Notes: generated by a model from the sequence alone, not told the origin. A DNA stretch of 64,000 bases from JARFVT01 sp036677425 (GCA_036677425.1 JARFVT010000012.1:310001-374000); one strand, 5' to 3'. Shown: positions 26,301 through 35,718, numbered from the stretch's first letter. Numbers and translations are program-made.

Positions 26301-28158
26301 CGGTGATGTTTTTGGTAATGGTATGTTGTTATCAAAATATATATGCCTAAAGGCAGCATTTAACCATTTACATATTTTCATTGACCCAAGCCCCGATGCT
26401 GGCAAAACATTTGTTGAACGGCAACGTTTATTTGATGATGTTAAAGGCTGGGATAGCTATAATACCAAACTTATTTCAAAAGGCGGTGGGGTTTTTGATC
26501 GTTCGGCAAAATCAATAAAATTAACATCAGAAATTAAACAAGCCTTTGATATTGAAGAAAATAATCTTACACCAAATCAGCTAATTCAAAAATTATTACA
26601 GGCCAAAACCGATTTATTATGGTTTGGTGGCATTGGTACTTATTTAAAACATAGCAATGAAAGCCATGCTGAAGTTGGTGACAGAGCCAATGATTTATTA
26701 AGAATTGACGCTAGCCAACTTAATTGCAAGGTGATTGGCGAAGGGGCAAATCTTGGCATGACCCATCTGGCACGAATTGAATTTGCCCAAAATGGCGGGC
26801 GTTGCAATACGGATGCCATCGATAATTCGGCTGGTGTTGATTGTTCAGATCATGAGGTTAATATTAAAATATTATTGGGTGATGTGGTTGCTGCTGGTGA
26901 TATGACAGAAAAACAACGCAATAAATTATTAGTTGAAATGACCGATGATGTTGGTAAGCATTGCCTGCGCGATAATTATCAACAAACCCAATCCATATCA
27001 ATGATCGAGGCCAGAGCCGTAACCGATTTAGATCGCCATCAACGGGTTATAAGGGCGATGGAACGATCAGGTGATTTAAATAGAGCATTGGAATTTTTAC
27101 CCGATGATGAGGAAATAGGCGAACGCTTGCAAGCTCAACAAGGGCTTTCACGTCCAGAGTTATCGGTGATTTTTGCCTATGCAAAAAACATTACTTATAA
27201 GGAATTATTGGAATCAGATTTACCTGATGATCCATTATTATCAGAAGATCTTATTCGCTATTTTCCACCCGCATTGCAGGAAAATTTTCTTGCTAATATT
27301 AAAAATCATAAATTACGCCGTGAAATTATTGCAACCGTTGTAACAAATTCAATGATTAACCGAACGGGGCCGGCATTTGTTAATGAAATGAAACAAAAAA
27401 CTGGTATGGTATCGTCGGAAATTGCACGCGCTTATACAATAACCCGTGAAGTTTTCCAATTACGCCCCATATGGGTGCAGATAGAGGCATTGGATAATAT
27501 TGCATCATCAGCATCACAAAATATAATGTTGCAAGAAACATGGCGAACAATTAATCGCATGACCGAATGGTTCTTGCGAAATGAAGCTCATCCACTTGAT
27601 ATTGCAAAAAATATTGAAACATATCAATCAGGTGTGGAAATATTAAAAGATAATCTTGGTGATGTTTTAGGTCATTTTACCTTGAGTAATTTGGAAAAGC
27701 GCACAAAACGCTTCATGAAAAAAGGTGTGCCACAGGATTTAGCCAATAGTGTCGGACAGTTAAAATTATTATCAAGTGCGGTCGATGTGGTGCGTTTGGC
27801 GCAAACAACTAATATGCCAGTGCTTGATGTGGGTGTTACCTATACATCGGTCGGCACAAGATTCGGTTTTGATTGGTTGCGTTCTGCAGCCAATAAAATA
27901 ACAGCCGATAGTCAATGGAACAGGATGGCATTGGGGGCAATTATTGATGATTTATGGGGTTTACAAAGTGATCTTGTTGGTCGGGTTTTAGCAGATAAAA
28001 AATTTGGCGAAACGGCAATTAACTCATGGATCGAAGATCGGAATGATGCAGTTGAACGAATTGATCAATTATTAGGTGAATTGGGTGGTTTCGCCCAATT
28101 GGATTTAGCAATGTTGGCTGTTGTCAGCCGCGAATTACGAAGCCTGATAACGGGTTAA
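23323..28158 (+). CDS. NAD-specific glutamate dehydrogenase, 180-kDa class
   Basis: Large NAD-dependent enzyme that oxidises glutamate to 2-oxoglutarate and ammonia for carbon and energy use of amino acids. 1611 aa, the expected size of the L_180 class known from Streptomyces, Pseudomonas and Caulobacter. The first about 700 residues form the regulatory ACT-like region (DMPFLVDSIGMELNRQNLSVHYTAHPVF). The catalytic part has the family block RFGLVARGGLRWSDRREDFRTE and PVGSKGGFVLKK with the substrate Lys at about 854, then DKGTATFSDFAN, GVGDMGGDVFGNGMLLS and GEGANLGMTHLARIEFA. AGGGA precedes the ATG. It appears to be monocistronic. Confidence 0.97.
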   Translation: MSKLEQAQKQEILDKIHKIINKRMSDAKSDMAVNFVNHYFRNVSLGDMAKRDIEDLYGEAVSMWNWGLARVAGEPKIRVYNPRFDKHGWHSTHTVIEIVNDDMPFLVDSIGMELNRQNLSVHYTAHPVFSVSRDDNGKAIDFPLHNKAPKDGIVESFMHVEVDEQSALTVLKAIKDGLENILHAVRLSVEDWQEMRDTAEDLIVNLKKLPPKGVAKKVINETSEFLSWLHADRFTFLGYRKWKYKGEGKKAIFEIDVKSGLGILRDPEEQVFEGLRNLGNLPDDIRQTVMKPDLVRITKANKRSKIHRPVHMDTIAIKIFDDKGKAIGEHLFIGLLTSVAYNQSPSEIPFLRSKVKQVLDESGFVAGGHNAKSLSHVLESYPRDELFQISVPQLKNIALAIVQLQERQRISLFLRPDPFQRYISAIVYVPRDNFSTTLRQYIGRVLANSFDGSVAAHYTHMSEEPLSRVHFIIKTTPGKVPKYSLKEVESRIIEAGRTWEDKLRQALIENKGEEAGLSLLRRYAEGFSINYKESFSAQTAIFDIEQIEKIINSNELGVNLYHPIEAEAHQLRFKVYNKGGAVILSDILPMIENMGLKVIEESPFNVKIIDADYDVTIHDFALETTTGKDINFNAVRDVFHESFKRVWRGEIENDGFNRLVLMAGLDWRDVVVLRAYSKYLLQASIPFSQNYMEETLAKNSDLASIIAELFKVRFDPDINLDNAAKREKGLINIISIKLDMVENLDEDRILRRFLNIIQATLRTNFYQLDNAGNNKNYISLKFASREIDEIPQPAPLREIFVYSPRFEAIHLRFGLVARGGLRWSDRREDFRTEILGLVKAQQVKNAVIVPVGSKGGFVLKKAPASSDRAAFMKEGIACYRLFMQGMLDITDNLIGDDVIPPKQVIRKDGDDPYLVVAADKGTATFSDFANAKAIEYGFWLGDAFASGGSVGYDHKIMGITAKGAWESVKRHFREMDHNIQKKDFDVIGVGDMGGDVFGNGMLLSKYICLKAAFNHLHIFIDPSPDAGKTFVERQRLFDDVKGWDSYNTKLISKGGGVFDRSAKSIKLTSEIKQAFDIEENNLTPNQLIQKLLQAKTDLLWFGGIGTYLKHSNESHAEVGDRANDLLRIDASQLNCKVIGEGANLGMTHLARIEFAQNGGRCNTDAIDNSAGVDCSDHEVNIKILLGDVVAAGDMTEKQRNKLLVEMTDDVGKHCLRDNYQQTQSISMIEARAVTDLDRHQRVIRAMERSGDLNRALEFLPDDEEIGERLQAQQGLSRPELSVIFAYAKNITYKELLESDLPDDPLLSEDLIRYFPPALQENFLANIKNHKLRREIIATVVTNSMINRTGPAFVNEMKQKTGMVSSEIARAYTITREVFQLRPIWVQIEALDNIASSASQNIMLQETWRTINRMTEWFLRNEAHPLDIAKNIETYQSGVEILKDNLGDVLGHFTLSNLEKRTKRFMKKGVPQDLANSVGQLKLLSSAVDVVRLAQTTNMPVLDVGVTYTSVGTRFGFDWLRSAANKITADSQWNRMALGAIIDDLWGLQSDLVGRVLADKKFGETAINSWIEDRNDAVERIDQLLGELGGFAQLDLAMLAVVSRELRSLITG

Positions 28159-28190
28159 TAAAGCATATTTATGATATCATCGGTTGGGGC

Positions 28191-29099
28191 TTATCGCTTA
28201 ACCGATGGTTTGCGCCTGCTGATGGCAATGCCAGTTAAAATAAATATCAATGCAATCAGGCTTTCCGCTTTTGGCTGTTCCACCAAAAATACAACACCCC
28301 AAATAACACCAAAAATCGGTATAATATAGCTTACCATTGCCAGATTATTTGCCCCATGGCGGCGCAAAATTACCAATAATAATAACATCGCCAATGCGGT
28401 TGGAAAAATACCTAAAATAACAACCGCACCAATAGCAATTGGCTCGGGTGATAACAACCATGGTTGGTCAAAAATTAAACTTAATGGTAATATTATTATT
28501 GCCGATATAATCATTATCCATGCGGCAAGCATTCGCCCTGGCATTTTATTCATATATTTATTAAATATGGTCGATATGGAATAACAAACTGCGCTGCAGG
28601 CAATGGCGATTTGCGCCAATGTTTCATTGCCTAAATTACTTAATGCGCTGGGGCCAATTAAAATAACCACGCCAACAAACCCAACCATAATGCCAATGAT
28701 TTTTGATTGATTTAATTTTTCATCCTGAGTAAAAAAATGTGCTAAAATCATGGTTGTTAATGGTATTAATGACATTAAAATTGCCGCTAAGCCACTATCA
28801 ACACTGATTTCTCCCCAGCTTATCATGGTAAAAGGCAACACATTGCCAAATACCGCCGAACCACATATTAACAGCCAATTTTTAAAACCAGTAGGTCGAT
28901 TTTGCTTGGCAATTTTCATGGCAATATAAAGTATTATTGCCGCCAATGTTATGCGCCCTGCGGCGATTGTTAATGGCGGTATGGTTTCAACAGCAAGTTT
29001 TATGAATAAAAATGATGCTCCCCAAGTGGCGGCAAGAAATAAAATAATAAAATAATCCATAAGACCGTATTTACTGGTGCTATTGTTATTAATTTCCAT
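28191..29099 (-). CDS. DMT-superfamily transporter (EamA family)
   Basis: Inner-membrane exporter of the drug/metabolite family, 302 aa, with ten predicted helices in two EamA repeats. The first starts at YFIILFLAATWGASFLFIKLAVETIPPL, the second near LAQIAIACSAVCYSISTIFNKYM. Helix ends such as GFVGVVILIGP are typical. The substrate cannot be told from sequence. The tail is short and basic (ISRRKPSVKR). It is convergent with the dehydrogenase gene and divergent from nth. Confidence 0.9.
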   Translation of the reverse strand: MEINNNSTSKYGLMDYFIILFLAATWGASFLFIKLAVETIPPLTIAAGRITLAAIILYIAMKIAKQNRPTGFKNWLLICGSAVFGNVLPFTMISWGEISVDSGLAAILMSLIPLTTMILAHFFTQDEKLNQSKIIGIMVGFVGVVILIGPSALSNLGNETLAQIAIACSAVCYSISTIFNKYMNKMPGRMLAAWIMIISAIIILPLSLIFDQPWLLSPEPIAIGAVVILGIFPTALAMLLLLVILRRHGANNLAMVSYIIPIFGVIWGVVFLVEQPKAESLIALIFILTGIAISRRKPSVKR

Positions 29100-29264
29100 A
29101 TTCTATCCTAAAATAAAACTAAATTTAATAAATATATCTAATATCACCCTTATATGGTTATTCTAATATTGGCAATATCAGTATATTTACAACTATATTT
29201 AGATATGGGAATTAATGAGATTAATGCGGTTGAATTTATAACATTTGATAGCTTATAATATATT

Positions 29265-29897
29265 ATGAAAAAAGCAAATATAGAAGAATTTTTCCATCGT
29301 ATGGCCGATGATAATCCCGACCCACAAGGGGAGCTATATTATGTTAATCCATATAGCCTATTGGTGGCGGTGGCCCTATCAGCACAAGCCACTGATATTG
29401 GTGTCAATAAGGCAACAAGGCCATTATTTGATGTTGTAACGACACCGCAACAAATGCTTGATCTTGGCGAATCAAGGTTGAAAGGCCATATAAAAACCAT
29501 TGGTTTATATAATTCTAAGGCCAAGCATATAATCAAAGCGGCAGAAATTTTGGTCTATCAATTTGGTGGAATTGTGCCAGAAACACGGGAAGAATTAGAA
29601 CTATTGCCGGGTGTAGGGCGTAAAACCGCCAATGTGGTATTGAATATGGCATTTGGTCAACCGACAATTGCCGTTGATACGCATTTATTTCGACTTGGCA
29701 ACAGAACCGGTATGGCAAAGGGTAAAACTCCATTGGCGGTGGAGACAATATTTTTGAAAAAAATACCAAAACATTGGCTATTACATGCCCATCATTGGCT
29801 TATTTTACATGGGCGTTATATTTGCAAAGCACGCAAACCTGAATGCATGAAATGTATTGTTAATGATCTTTGTGCTTTCAAGGATAAAACCGTTTAA
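29265..29897 (+). CDS. nth: Endonuclease III
   Basis: Base-excision repair glycosylase/AP lyase for oxidised pyrimidines, 210 aa. The helix-hairpin-helix LLPGVGRKTANVVL carries the catalytic Lys, and the catalytic Asp is in AVDTHLFRLGNRTG. A C-terminal [4Fe-4S] cluster is formed by CKARKPECMKCIVNDLC (C-x6-C-x2-C-x5-C). All key residues are intact. No strong ribosome binding site is visible before ATG 29265. It is convergent with the lipoprotein gene (12-base gap). Confidence 0.97.
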   Translation: MKKANIEEFFHRMADDNPDPQGELYYVNPYSLLVAVALSAQATDIGVNKATRPLFDVVTTPQQMLDLGESRLKGHIKTIGLYNSKAKHIIKAAEILVYQFGGIVPETREELELLPGVGRKTANVVLNMAFGQPTIAVDTHLFRLGNRTGMAKGKTPLAVETIFLKKIPKHWLLHAHHWLILHGRYICKARKPECMKCIVNDLCAFKDKTV

Positions 29898-29909
29898 ATA
29901 ACTTAAATA

Positions 29910-30392
29910 TTAACTCATATATTTTATATGCTGACGTAATATTGCCGCCATACATTGGCGGTTTTGATGGTGGGTTTTAGTGCCGCGTAAATCCACATAT
30001 TGTACTTTCATTATATTATTAACCTGATATAAAAATATATCTAAAATACAACTATCGCCCTTATATTGCCAAACTTCTACCATGCCATCACGCCGCACTA
30101 ATATTGGCGTGCCTAATAATTTTGCCAGTTGAAAAATATCTAAATTAATAAATTGTTGTGGATTATCGTCAACAATTATTGGTTTTATTATGGCTTTTGC
30201 TATTTTTTTAGCATTGGTTATTTTGATTAATGGTTCGGAAACATCTTCTACCGCCATAACAGTATCAGCAGCATTTAGGCTTGGTAGATTATTATTATCA
30301 GCCAATGGTTTTTGACCATTGCCATTACCACAGGCAGAAATTAACATACATACGGCGATTATGATTATTAAATGTGTTTTTTTGATTGTCAT
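29910..30392 (-). CDS. Putative lipoprotein, conserved in alphaproteobacteria
   Basis: 160 aa protein with a lipoprotein signal: basic start, hydrophobic core and lipobox LISAC with Cys at residue 21. The C-terminal half has a conserved-looking domain (LAKLLGTPILVRRDGMVEVWQYKGDSCILDIFLYQ), with a small beta fold and paired cysteines (CIL and CMAAIL). I recognise the pattern from uncharacterised alphaproteobacterial proteins but know no function. It follows the EI24-type gene directly (adjacent stop and start), so the two are probably co-translated. Confidence 0.75.
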   Translation of the reverse strand: MTIKKTHLIIIIAVCMLISACGNGNGQKPLADNNNLPSLNAADTVMAVEDVSEPLIKITNAKKIAKAIIKPIIVDDNPQQFINLDIFQLAKLLGTPILVRRDGMVEVWQYKGDSCILDIFLYQVNNIMKVQYVDLRGTKTHHQNRQCMAAILRQHIKYMS

Positions 30393-31196
30393 TTATTCAT
30401 TGTCAGTTATTTGGGGTTTCATAGTGATAGAATGATTGGGGTTACCGTTAGATTGTTTGCGGCTAAATTCATCACGGCGATTTAAATTCATGAATATATG
30501 CACCATGGCGGCGGCGGATAATATGGGGGCGATTAAATTAACAATTGGTATTGTCATGGCAAAAACTGTAATAACACCTGCCAGCATGATACGGCCCCGA
30601 TGGGCGCGACGTAAACCTGCCGCCGATGCCATATCCATGCGTCTTAATGCAACAAGTTCGAAATATTCCCGGCCAACTAAATAACCATTGACCAAATAAT
30701 AAACCAAAAATCCAAAACCAAAAAACCACCATGTTAATATATATAACGGTAATATCAAAATATTTATGGTAATGGTTATGGATAAAAACCGAATAGCATT
30801 ATAAATCGAATCAAGTAGTCTTTGTTCGATAGTTGCCCCCGCATTGGGATAATGCCTAGCTTCGACAGCTTTACAAACATCATCGAGAAAAATACCAATA
30901 ATAACAGTCATTATCGGTGGAAATAATATGAATGTTACCGTTAACATCACACTGCCAAAGGCAAAGAATGATAAAGTTTCCAAGGCGCTTAACAGCCAGC
31001 TAAAATCAGTAATCCATGTTAACAGCGACCCAATATATGGTAAGTCTTGCCAAATAATATTTGATAGACCATAGGCGCTGAATAACCATAATATTATAAA
31101 AATACTAAATGCGCCAAAAATACCCTTAAATACGATAGACCGTAATTTAGGATCAGTAATGACTTGACCGATAGCCTTAAAAATTGCGCTTAGCAT
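30393..31196 (-). CDS. EI24 domain-containing membrane protein (CysZ-like)
   Basis: 267 aa inner-membrane protein of the EI24/CysZ superfamily. It has four to six hydrophobic segments and the family block WWFFGFGFLVYYLVNGYLVGREYFELVALRR (about residues 155-185), followed by AHRGRIMLAGVITVFAMTIPIVNLIAPILSAAAMVHIF. CysZ imports sulfate in gammaproteobacteria, but there are no cysteine biosynthesis genes nearby, so the substrate is open. It ends in a polar 25 aa tail and is divergent from murJ. Confidence 0.85.
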   Translation of the reverse strand: MLSAIFKAIGQVITDPKLRSIVFKGIFGAFSIFIILWLFSAYGLSNIIWQDLPYIGSLLTWITDFSWLLSALETLSFFAFGSVMLTVTFILFPPIMTVIIGIFLDDVCKAVEARHYPNAGATIEQRLLDSIYNAIRFLSITITINILILPLYILTWWFFGFGFLVYYLVNGYLVGREYFELVALRRMDMASAAGLRRAHRGRIMLAGVITVFAMTIPIVNLIAPILSAAAMVHIFMNLNRRDEFSRKQSNGNPNHSITMKPQITDNE

Positions 31197-31338
31197 TAAA
31201 TTTCCTTAAATATATTTGCTTGTTGCAAGGGTAGTTATAAATAGAATGTTTATTTAATCAATGTTTATGGTTAATAATAAATAAATATATTATTTTATGA
31301 CTATTAATTATATTTTCACGATTTGAGACTTTTAACCC

Positions 31339-32880
31339 ATGGCTTTATTAAAATCAATCGCAACCATTGGTGGCTGGACAATGTTAAGCCGTATTTTAGG
31401 CTTCACAAGGGATTTGCTTATCGCCAATGTGATGGGTGCGGGTATGGCCAGTGATGCTTTTTTCATGGCATTTAAATTTCCGAATTTATTTAGAAGGCTA
31501 TTTGGTGAAGGGGCGATGAATGCCGCCTTTGTCCCGCTTTACGCCAGAAAACTTGAAGAAGAAGGGATTATAGCGGCAAAAGAATTCGCCAGCCATATAG
31601 CCAGCATATTATTAACATTCATGGCAATATTTACCATATTATCAATTTGGGGCATGGAATGGATAATGTCGATGGTGGCGCGCGGGTTTTTGGAAAATCA
31701 GGCAAAGTTTGACCTAACCGTTGCACTTTCACAAATAACATTTTCATATTTATTATTCATGGTTATAGCGGCGGTTTTATCGGGTATGTTAAACAGCCAT
31801 GCCAAATTCTGGGCAGCGGCTGCCGCACCAATTATTTTAAATATTATTCTTATAACATCGTTATTATTGGCATTTTTTGATATTATTGCATTGCCAGAAT
31901 ATGGCTTGGCCTATGGGGTTTTGCTAGCTGGTTTGTTGCAGTTTTTGTTTTTATGCTGGGCTTGTTATGATTCGGATATAATGGTGCGGTTATGGCAGCC
32001 AAGATTGAATAAAGATGTCAAACATATGCTCGTCCTAATGGCACCAGGGGTATTGGGGGCGGGTGTTGTACAAATAAATATATTGGTTGGCGATTTTTTG
32101 GCATCCCATATGGGCGATGGTGCAGTGTCATATTTATATTATGCTGATCGGGTTAATCAATTACCGCTTGGGGTGATTGGTGTTGCGGTCGGAGTGGCGT
32201 TATTACCATTATTAACAAGACAATTACGCGCTGGCGATAATGATGCGGCGATGAATAGTTGCAATCGTTCGATGGAAATTTCTTTGTTATTAACCTTGCC
32301 TGCAACCGCCGCCTTAATCGCCATGCCTTTGCCGATAATATCCGTGTTATTTGAACGTGGATCATTCAGTTCTAATGACGCAATAATGACGGCAAATGCT
32401 TTGCGGGCTTATGCCATTGGCTTACCCGCATATATATTAATAAAAACAGTTATCCCCAGTTTTTTTGCAAGGGAAGATACGAAAACCCCCGTTAAGATTG
32501 CGGCATTGATTGTTATTTTTAATATTATTTTAGCTGTGATATTAATGCAATTTTTATCCCATGTTGGTATTGCCTTAGCAACGGCGATTAGTAGCTGGAT
32601 CAACTTATTTTTACTCATCATTATACTGTCAAAACGAAAATATTATAAAATGGATGCAAAATTAAGCCATTCCTTGCCAAGGATAGTAATAGCATCATTA
32701 ATTATAGGGATTAGCTTATGGGTGGTAAGCCATTGGTTATCTTATTTAATCACTGGTGGAACATTGCTATCATTGATGATATTATTAATGATGGTGATAG
32801 GGGCAATATTGCTATATTTTGCTTTATTACAGGCAATTGGCGGGGCGGGTTTAAAACAAATAAAGTCGATGTTGCGGTGA
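31339..32880 (+). CDS. murJ: Lipid II flippase MurJ
   Basis: Polytopic inner-membrane protein that flips the peptidoglycan precursor lipid II. 513 aa with 14 predicted helices. The N-terminal MurJ signature TMLSRILGFTRDLLIANVMGAG and AFKFPNLFRRLFGEGAMNAAFVP (residues 48-70, in two parts) is present. The conserved SYLYYADRVNQLPLGVIGVAVGVALLP block and FFAREDTKTPVKIA are also seen. No ribosome binding site is clear before ATG 31339. It is followed by trpS on the same strand after a 142-base gap with its own promoter candidate. Confidence 0.96.
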   Translation: MALLKSIATIGGWTMLSRILGFTRDLLIANVMGAGMASDAFFMAFKFPNLFRRLFGEGAMNAAFVPLYARKLEEEGIIAAKEFASHIASILLTFMAIFTILSIWGMEWIMSMVARGFLENQAKFDLTVALSQITFSYLLFMVIAAVLSGMLNSHAKFWAAAAAPIILNIILITSLLLAFFDIIALPEYGLAYGVLLAGLLQFLFLCWACYDSDIMVRLWQPRLNKDVKHMLVLMAPGVLGAGVVQINILVGDFLASHMGDGAVSYLYYADRVNQLPLGVIGVAVGVALLPLLTRQLRAGDNDAAMNSCNRSMEISLLLTLPATAALIAMPLPIISVLFERGSFSSNDAIMTANALRAYAIGLPAYILIKTVIPSFFAREDTKTPVKIAALIVIFNIILAVILMQFLSHVGIALATAISSWINLFLLIIILSKRKYYKMDAKLSHSLPRIVIASLIIGISLWVVSHWLSYLITGGTLLSLMILLMMVIGAILLYFALLQAIGGAGLKQIKSMLR

Positions 32881-32902
32881 AATAGCGTGATTAAATAATA
32901 AT

Positions 32903-32968
32903 GTTACGAATATATAATTAATCTAAAATCAATGGATAATTTTCCCCTTATCTTGACCTATTCGTAAC
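32903..32968. repeat. 10-bp inverted repeat between murJ and trpS
   Basis: GTTACGAATA (32903-32912) and TATTCGTAAC (32959-32968) are exact reverse complements with 46 bases between. The right copy lies inside the spacer of the putative trpS promoter. Confidence 0.5.
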
Positions 32969-32981
32969 CGCCCTGCATAAG
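32953..32981 (+). promoter_or_regulatory. Putative trpS promoter
   Basis: TTGACC (32953-32958) and CATAAG (32976-32981) are spaced by 17 bases, about 40 bases before the trpS start codon. The -10 matches the consensus at four of six positions. Confidence 0.4.
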
Positions 32982-33022
32982 CTATTAATATATATTTTTA
33001 TTTTTTAACGGAGAATTAGGCA

Positions 33023-34060
33023 ATGGGCATTAATCCGAATAATGGCTTTAACAATCCCGTTAATAGAATTTTTTCAGGTGTCCAGCCAACGGGTAATTTA
33101 CATCTTGGCAATTATTTAGGGGCGATACGCAATTGGGTAAATTTACAACAAGATTTTGAATGTATTTATTGTGTGGTTGATTTACATGCAATCACCGTAT
33201 TTCAAGATCCAAAAGAATTGGTAAAATCAATTCGCGAAGTAACTGCAAGTTTGCTTGCCTGTGGTGTTGACGCCAAAAAACATATTTTATTTAATCAATC
33301 GCAAAATCCATCACATGTGGAACTTGCATGGGTATTCAATTGTGTTGCCCGTATGGGATGGTTAAATCGTATGACTCAATTTAAAGAAAAAGCAGGCAAA
33401 AAACGTGAAAATGCCTCTACAGGCTTATTCACCTATCCAAATTTAATGGCGGCGGATATTTTGGCATATAAGGCGACCCATGTTCCAGTTGGCGAAGACC
33501 AAAAACAACATTTAGAACTTTGCCGTGATATTGCTGCAAAATTTAATAATGATTGGAATGTCCCAGATTTTTTCCCACTTACCGAACCGCTTATTTTAGG
33601 AACAGCAAAAAGGGTGATGTCATTGCGTGATGGCACAAAAAAAATGTCAAAATCTGATCCATCAGATTACAGCCGCATTAACTTAACCGATGGCGCGGAT
33701 GCCATTGCCCAAAAATTACGCAAGGCAAAAACTGACCCTGAAAGCCTGCCAAGCGAAGTTGCAGGGCTTAAAGCCAGACCAGAAGCAGAAAATTTAATAG
33801 CTATATATGCCGCCTTGTTAGATATTGATATTGATAAGGCATTAAATGACGTGGGCGGAATGCAATTTAAAGATTTCAAACAAAGACTAACCGATGTGGC
33901 AGTTGATATTTTAGCGCCAATAGGCGATGAAATGCAGCGATTATTGGCAGATCAAAGCCATATTGATGATGTGTTGTGCGATGGTGCAAGCCGTGCAAGG
34001 GCGATGAGTAAACCAATCATAGATGATATATATGATGTGGTTGGATTATTACGCACATAA
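33023..34060 (+). CDS. trpS: Tryptophan-tRNA ligase
   Basis: Class I aminoacyl-tRNA synthetase that charges tRNA(Trp). 345 aa. The HIGH-type motif GNLHLGNYLGAI is at residues 24-35 and KMSKS at 207-211. FSGVQPTGNLHLGN is diagnostic for the bacterial enzyme. ATG 33023 has GGAG before it. It lies between murJ and the DUF2333 gene, a frequent alphaproteobacterial setting with envelope and stress genes following. Confidence 0.97.
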   Translation: MGINPNNGFNNPVNRIFSGVQPTGNLHLGNYLGAIRNWVNLQQDFECIYCVVDLHAITVFQDPKELVKSIREVTASLLACGVDAKKHILFNQSQNPSHVELAWVFNCVARMGWLNRMTQFKEKAGKKRENASTGLFTYPNLMAADILAYKATHVPVGEDQKQHLELCRDIAAKFNNDWNVPDFFPLTEPLILGTAKRVMSLRDGTKKMSKSDPSDYSRINLTDGADAIAQKLRKAKTDPESLPSEVAGLKARPEAENLIAIYAALLDIDIDKALNDVGGMQFKDFKQRLTDVAVDILAPIGDEMQRLLADQSHIDDVLCDGASRARAMSKPIIDDIYDVVGLLRT

Positions 34061-34105
34061 TGAATAATATATTGTAACTGCAAAAATAGGCCATATTTAT
34101 AGATC

Positions 34106-35104
34106 ATGATTATTTTAAGTTATTTCAAAGCAATATTTTGCAAGTTTAAAATATTTTTAGCAAATTTTAGGCTTACTATTATGCCCCGATGGTGGCGCGG
34201 CAAGTTATTTGGCGTTATTGCTGCGGCTATTATGGTCATATTAATATTCTATTATCCAATTGGCATGGCATTAGTTAATAATATCGATGATGATGTTGAT
34301 TTTTTTAACAATGTGGAAACTAAGCCTAATCAAAGCCGTGCAATTGCCGTATCACAGGCGTTAATAAACCGCGAAGTGCGGATTAATCGTTGGACGGCGA
34401 TGGATCCATTTTTCTTCCCTGGTCATATGCTTGATAATATGCCCAATTTTCAACAGGGTATAATGGCAGCGTTGAGTCGTTTTGCTATCGAAATGTCTGA
34501 TCAAATTGGTCGTGTTCGCGGTTCATCACAGGTAGATGATGATTTGGATAAGGCGGTTGGGCTGTTGAAATATAAGGGCGATATATGGATATATGATTTA
34601 TCGGAATCATTATTGCCGCAACGTAGTTCAGCACAGCAATATGGACTTGGGGCCGATGCTTTTGGTCGTTATAATCAACGTCTTGGCAATGATAAGGCGG
34701 TATTTGAACGTCGTGCCGATAATTTATTGGCAACACTTGATCGTTTTAGTGCTGATCTTGGTTCGGCATCGGCAGTATTAGATAGCGCCATATCTAATTT
34801 ATCAATATTTTCTTTTGATAGCGACGATGTTTTTTATCGTAATAAAGGCAGGCTTTATGCCTATTATTTGTTGATGCGCGAAATGGGGCATGATTTTAAA
34901 GAAGTTTTGGCGGAAAAAAGGCTTGATGCAATATGGCAGCAAACCCTGTCATCTTTACGCCAAGCCGCCGCAATGAATCCGCTGATAATATTAAATGCTG
35001 CACCAGATAGCTTTATCATGCCAAGCCATTTGGCAGCGCAAGGGTTTTATCTATTACGCGCCAGAACACAAATACGCGAAATATCCAATGTTTTGCTTAA
35101 ATGA
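34106..35104 (+). CDS. DUF2333 family membrane-anchored protein
   Basis: 332 aa protein of the DUF2333 family. It has an N-terminal basic segment (PRWWRGK) and one membrane helix (LFGVIAAAIMVILIFYYPIGMALV) with a large domain outside the cytoplasm, where the conserved RAIAVSQALINREV and RWTAMDPFFFPGHMLDNMPNFQQG blocks lie. The function is unknown to me. The N-terminus may be shorter: an in-frame ATG at 34181 would start just before PRWWRGK, removing 25 residues. The universal stress protein gene follows on the same strand. Confidence 0.8.
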   Translation: MIILSYFKAIFCKFKIFLANFRLTIMPRWWRGKLFGVIAAAIMVILIFYYPIGMALVNNIDDDVDFFNNVETKPNQSRAIAVSQALINREVRINRWTAMDPFFFPGHMLDNMPNFQQGIMAALSRFAIEMSDQIGRVRGSSQVDDDLDKAVGLLKYKGDIWIYDLSESLLPQRSSAQQYGLGADAFGRYNQRLGNDKAVFERRADNLLATLDRFSADLGSASAVLDSAISNLSIFSFDSDDVFYRNKGRLYAYYLLMREMGHDFKEVLAEKRLDAIWQQTLSSLRQAAAMNPLIILNAAPDSFIMPSHLAAQGFYLLRARTQIREISNVLLK

Positions 35105-35169
35105 TAATATGTGATATTATTAAATCGATGGATGATATAATCACTGAATATTAGATGGGAGACATTTAT

Positions 35170-35682
35170 ATGACAGAGATAACGAATGGTTCTGCACCAA
35201 CGACCACGGGGCAAGATAGCATTGCGCGTATTTTTTTGGTGGTGGTTGATGCATCAAAAGAAATGCATAAGGCACTTTTATTCGCCAGCTTACGGGCAAA
35301 AAGCACGGGCGGCAGGGTCGCAATGCTTTATATTCAACAACCAGCAGATTTTCAACATTGGCTTGGTGTTGGTGAAATTATGCGCGAAGAAGCCAGAGAT
35401 GAAGGCGAGGCATTAATGCAAGAATTATCAAGCGAAGCCCATAGGCTTTCTGATTCTTTCCCCATTGTATATATCAAAGAAGGCAATCCTGCCGAAGAAC
35501 TTTTTGCATTATTAGAAGAAGAAAGTTCCATTTCTGTAGTGGTTTTGGCTACAAGCCCCGATTCGCATGGTTCAGACCCAATTATAAATGCCATAACTGG
35601 TAAACGTAAAAGTGAAATGAAAGTGCCGTTCACTATTGTACCAGGAAGCTTATCAGACAAGGAAATAAAGGCTATTTCCTAA
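35170..35682 (+). CDS. Universal stress protein (UspA family)
   Basis: Cytosolic UspA-fold protein of 170 aa. It has the Rossmann-like start IARIFLVVVDASKEMHKALLFASLRAKSTGGRVAMLYI and a mid block IYIKEGNPAEELFALLEEESSISVVVLATSPDS. The nucleotide-binding G-x2-G-x9-G(S/T) loop is not clearly present, so ATP binding is uncertain. ATG 35170 has GGGAG seven bases before it; the upstream in-frame ATG at 35155 overlaps that ribosome binding site and is unlikely. nfuA follows after 36 bases, and this pair is often seen in alphaproteobacteria. Confidence 0.85.
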   Translation: MTEITNGSAPTTTGQDSIARIFLVVVDASKEMHKALLFASLRAKSTGGRVAMLYIQQPADFQHWLGVGEIMREEARDEGEALMQELSSEAHRLSDSFPIVYIKEGNPAEELFALLEEESSISVVVLATSPDSHGSDPIINAITGKRKSEMKVPFTIVPGSLSDKEIKAIS

Positions 35683-35718
35683 TTTTTAACTATTACATAT
35701 AATTAAGTAAGGTTTAAT

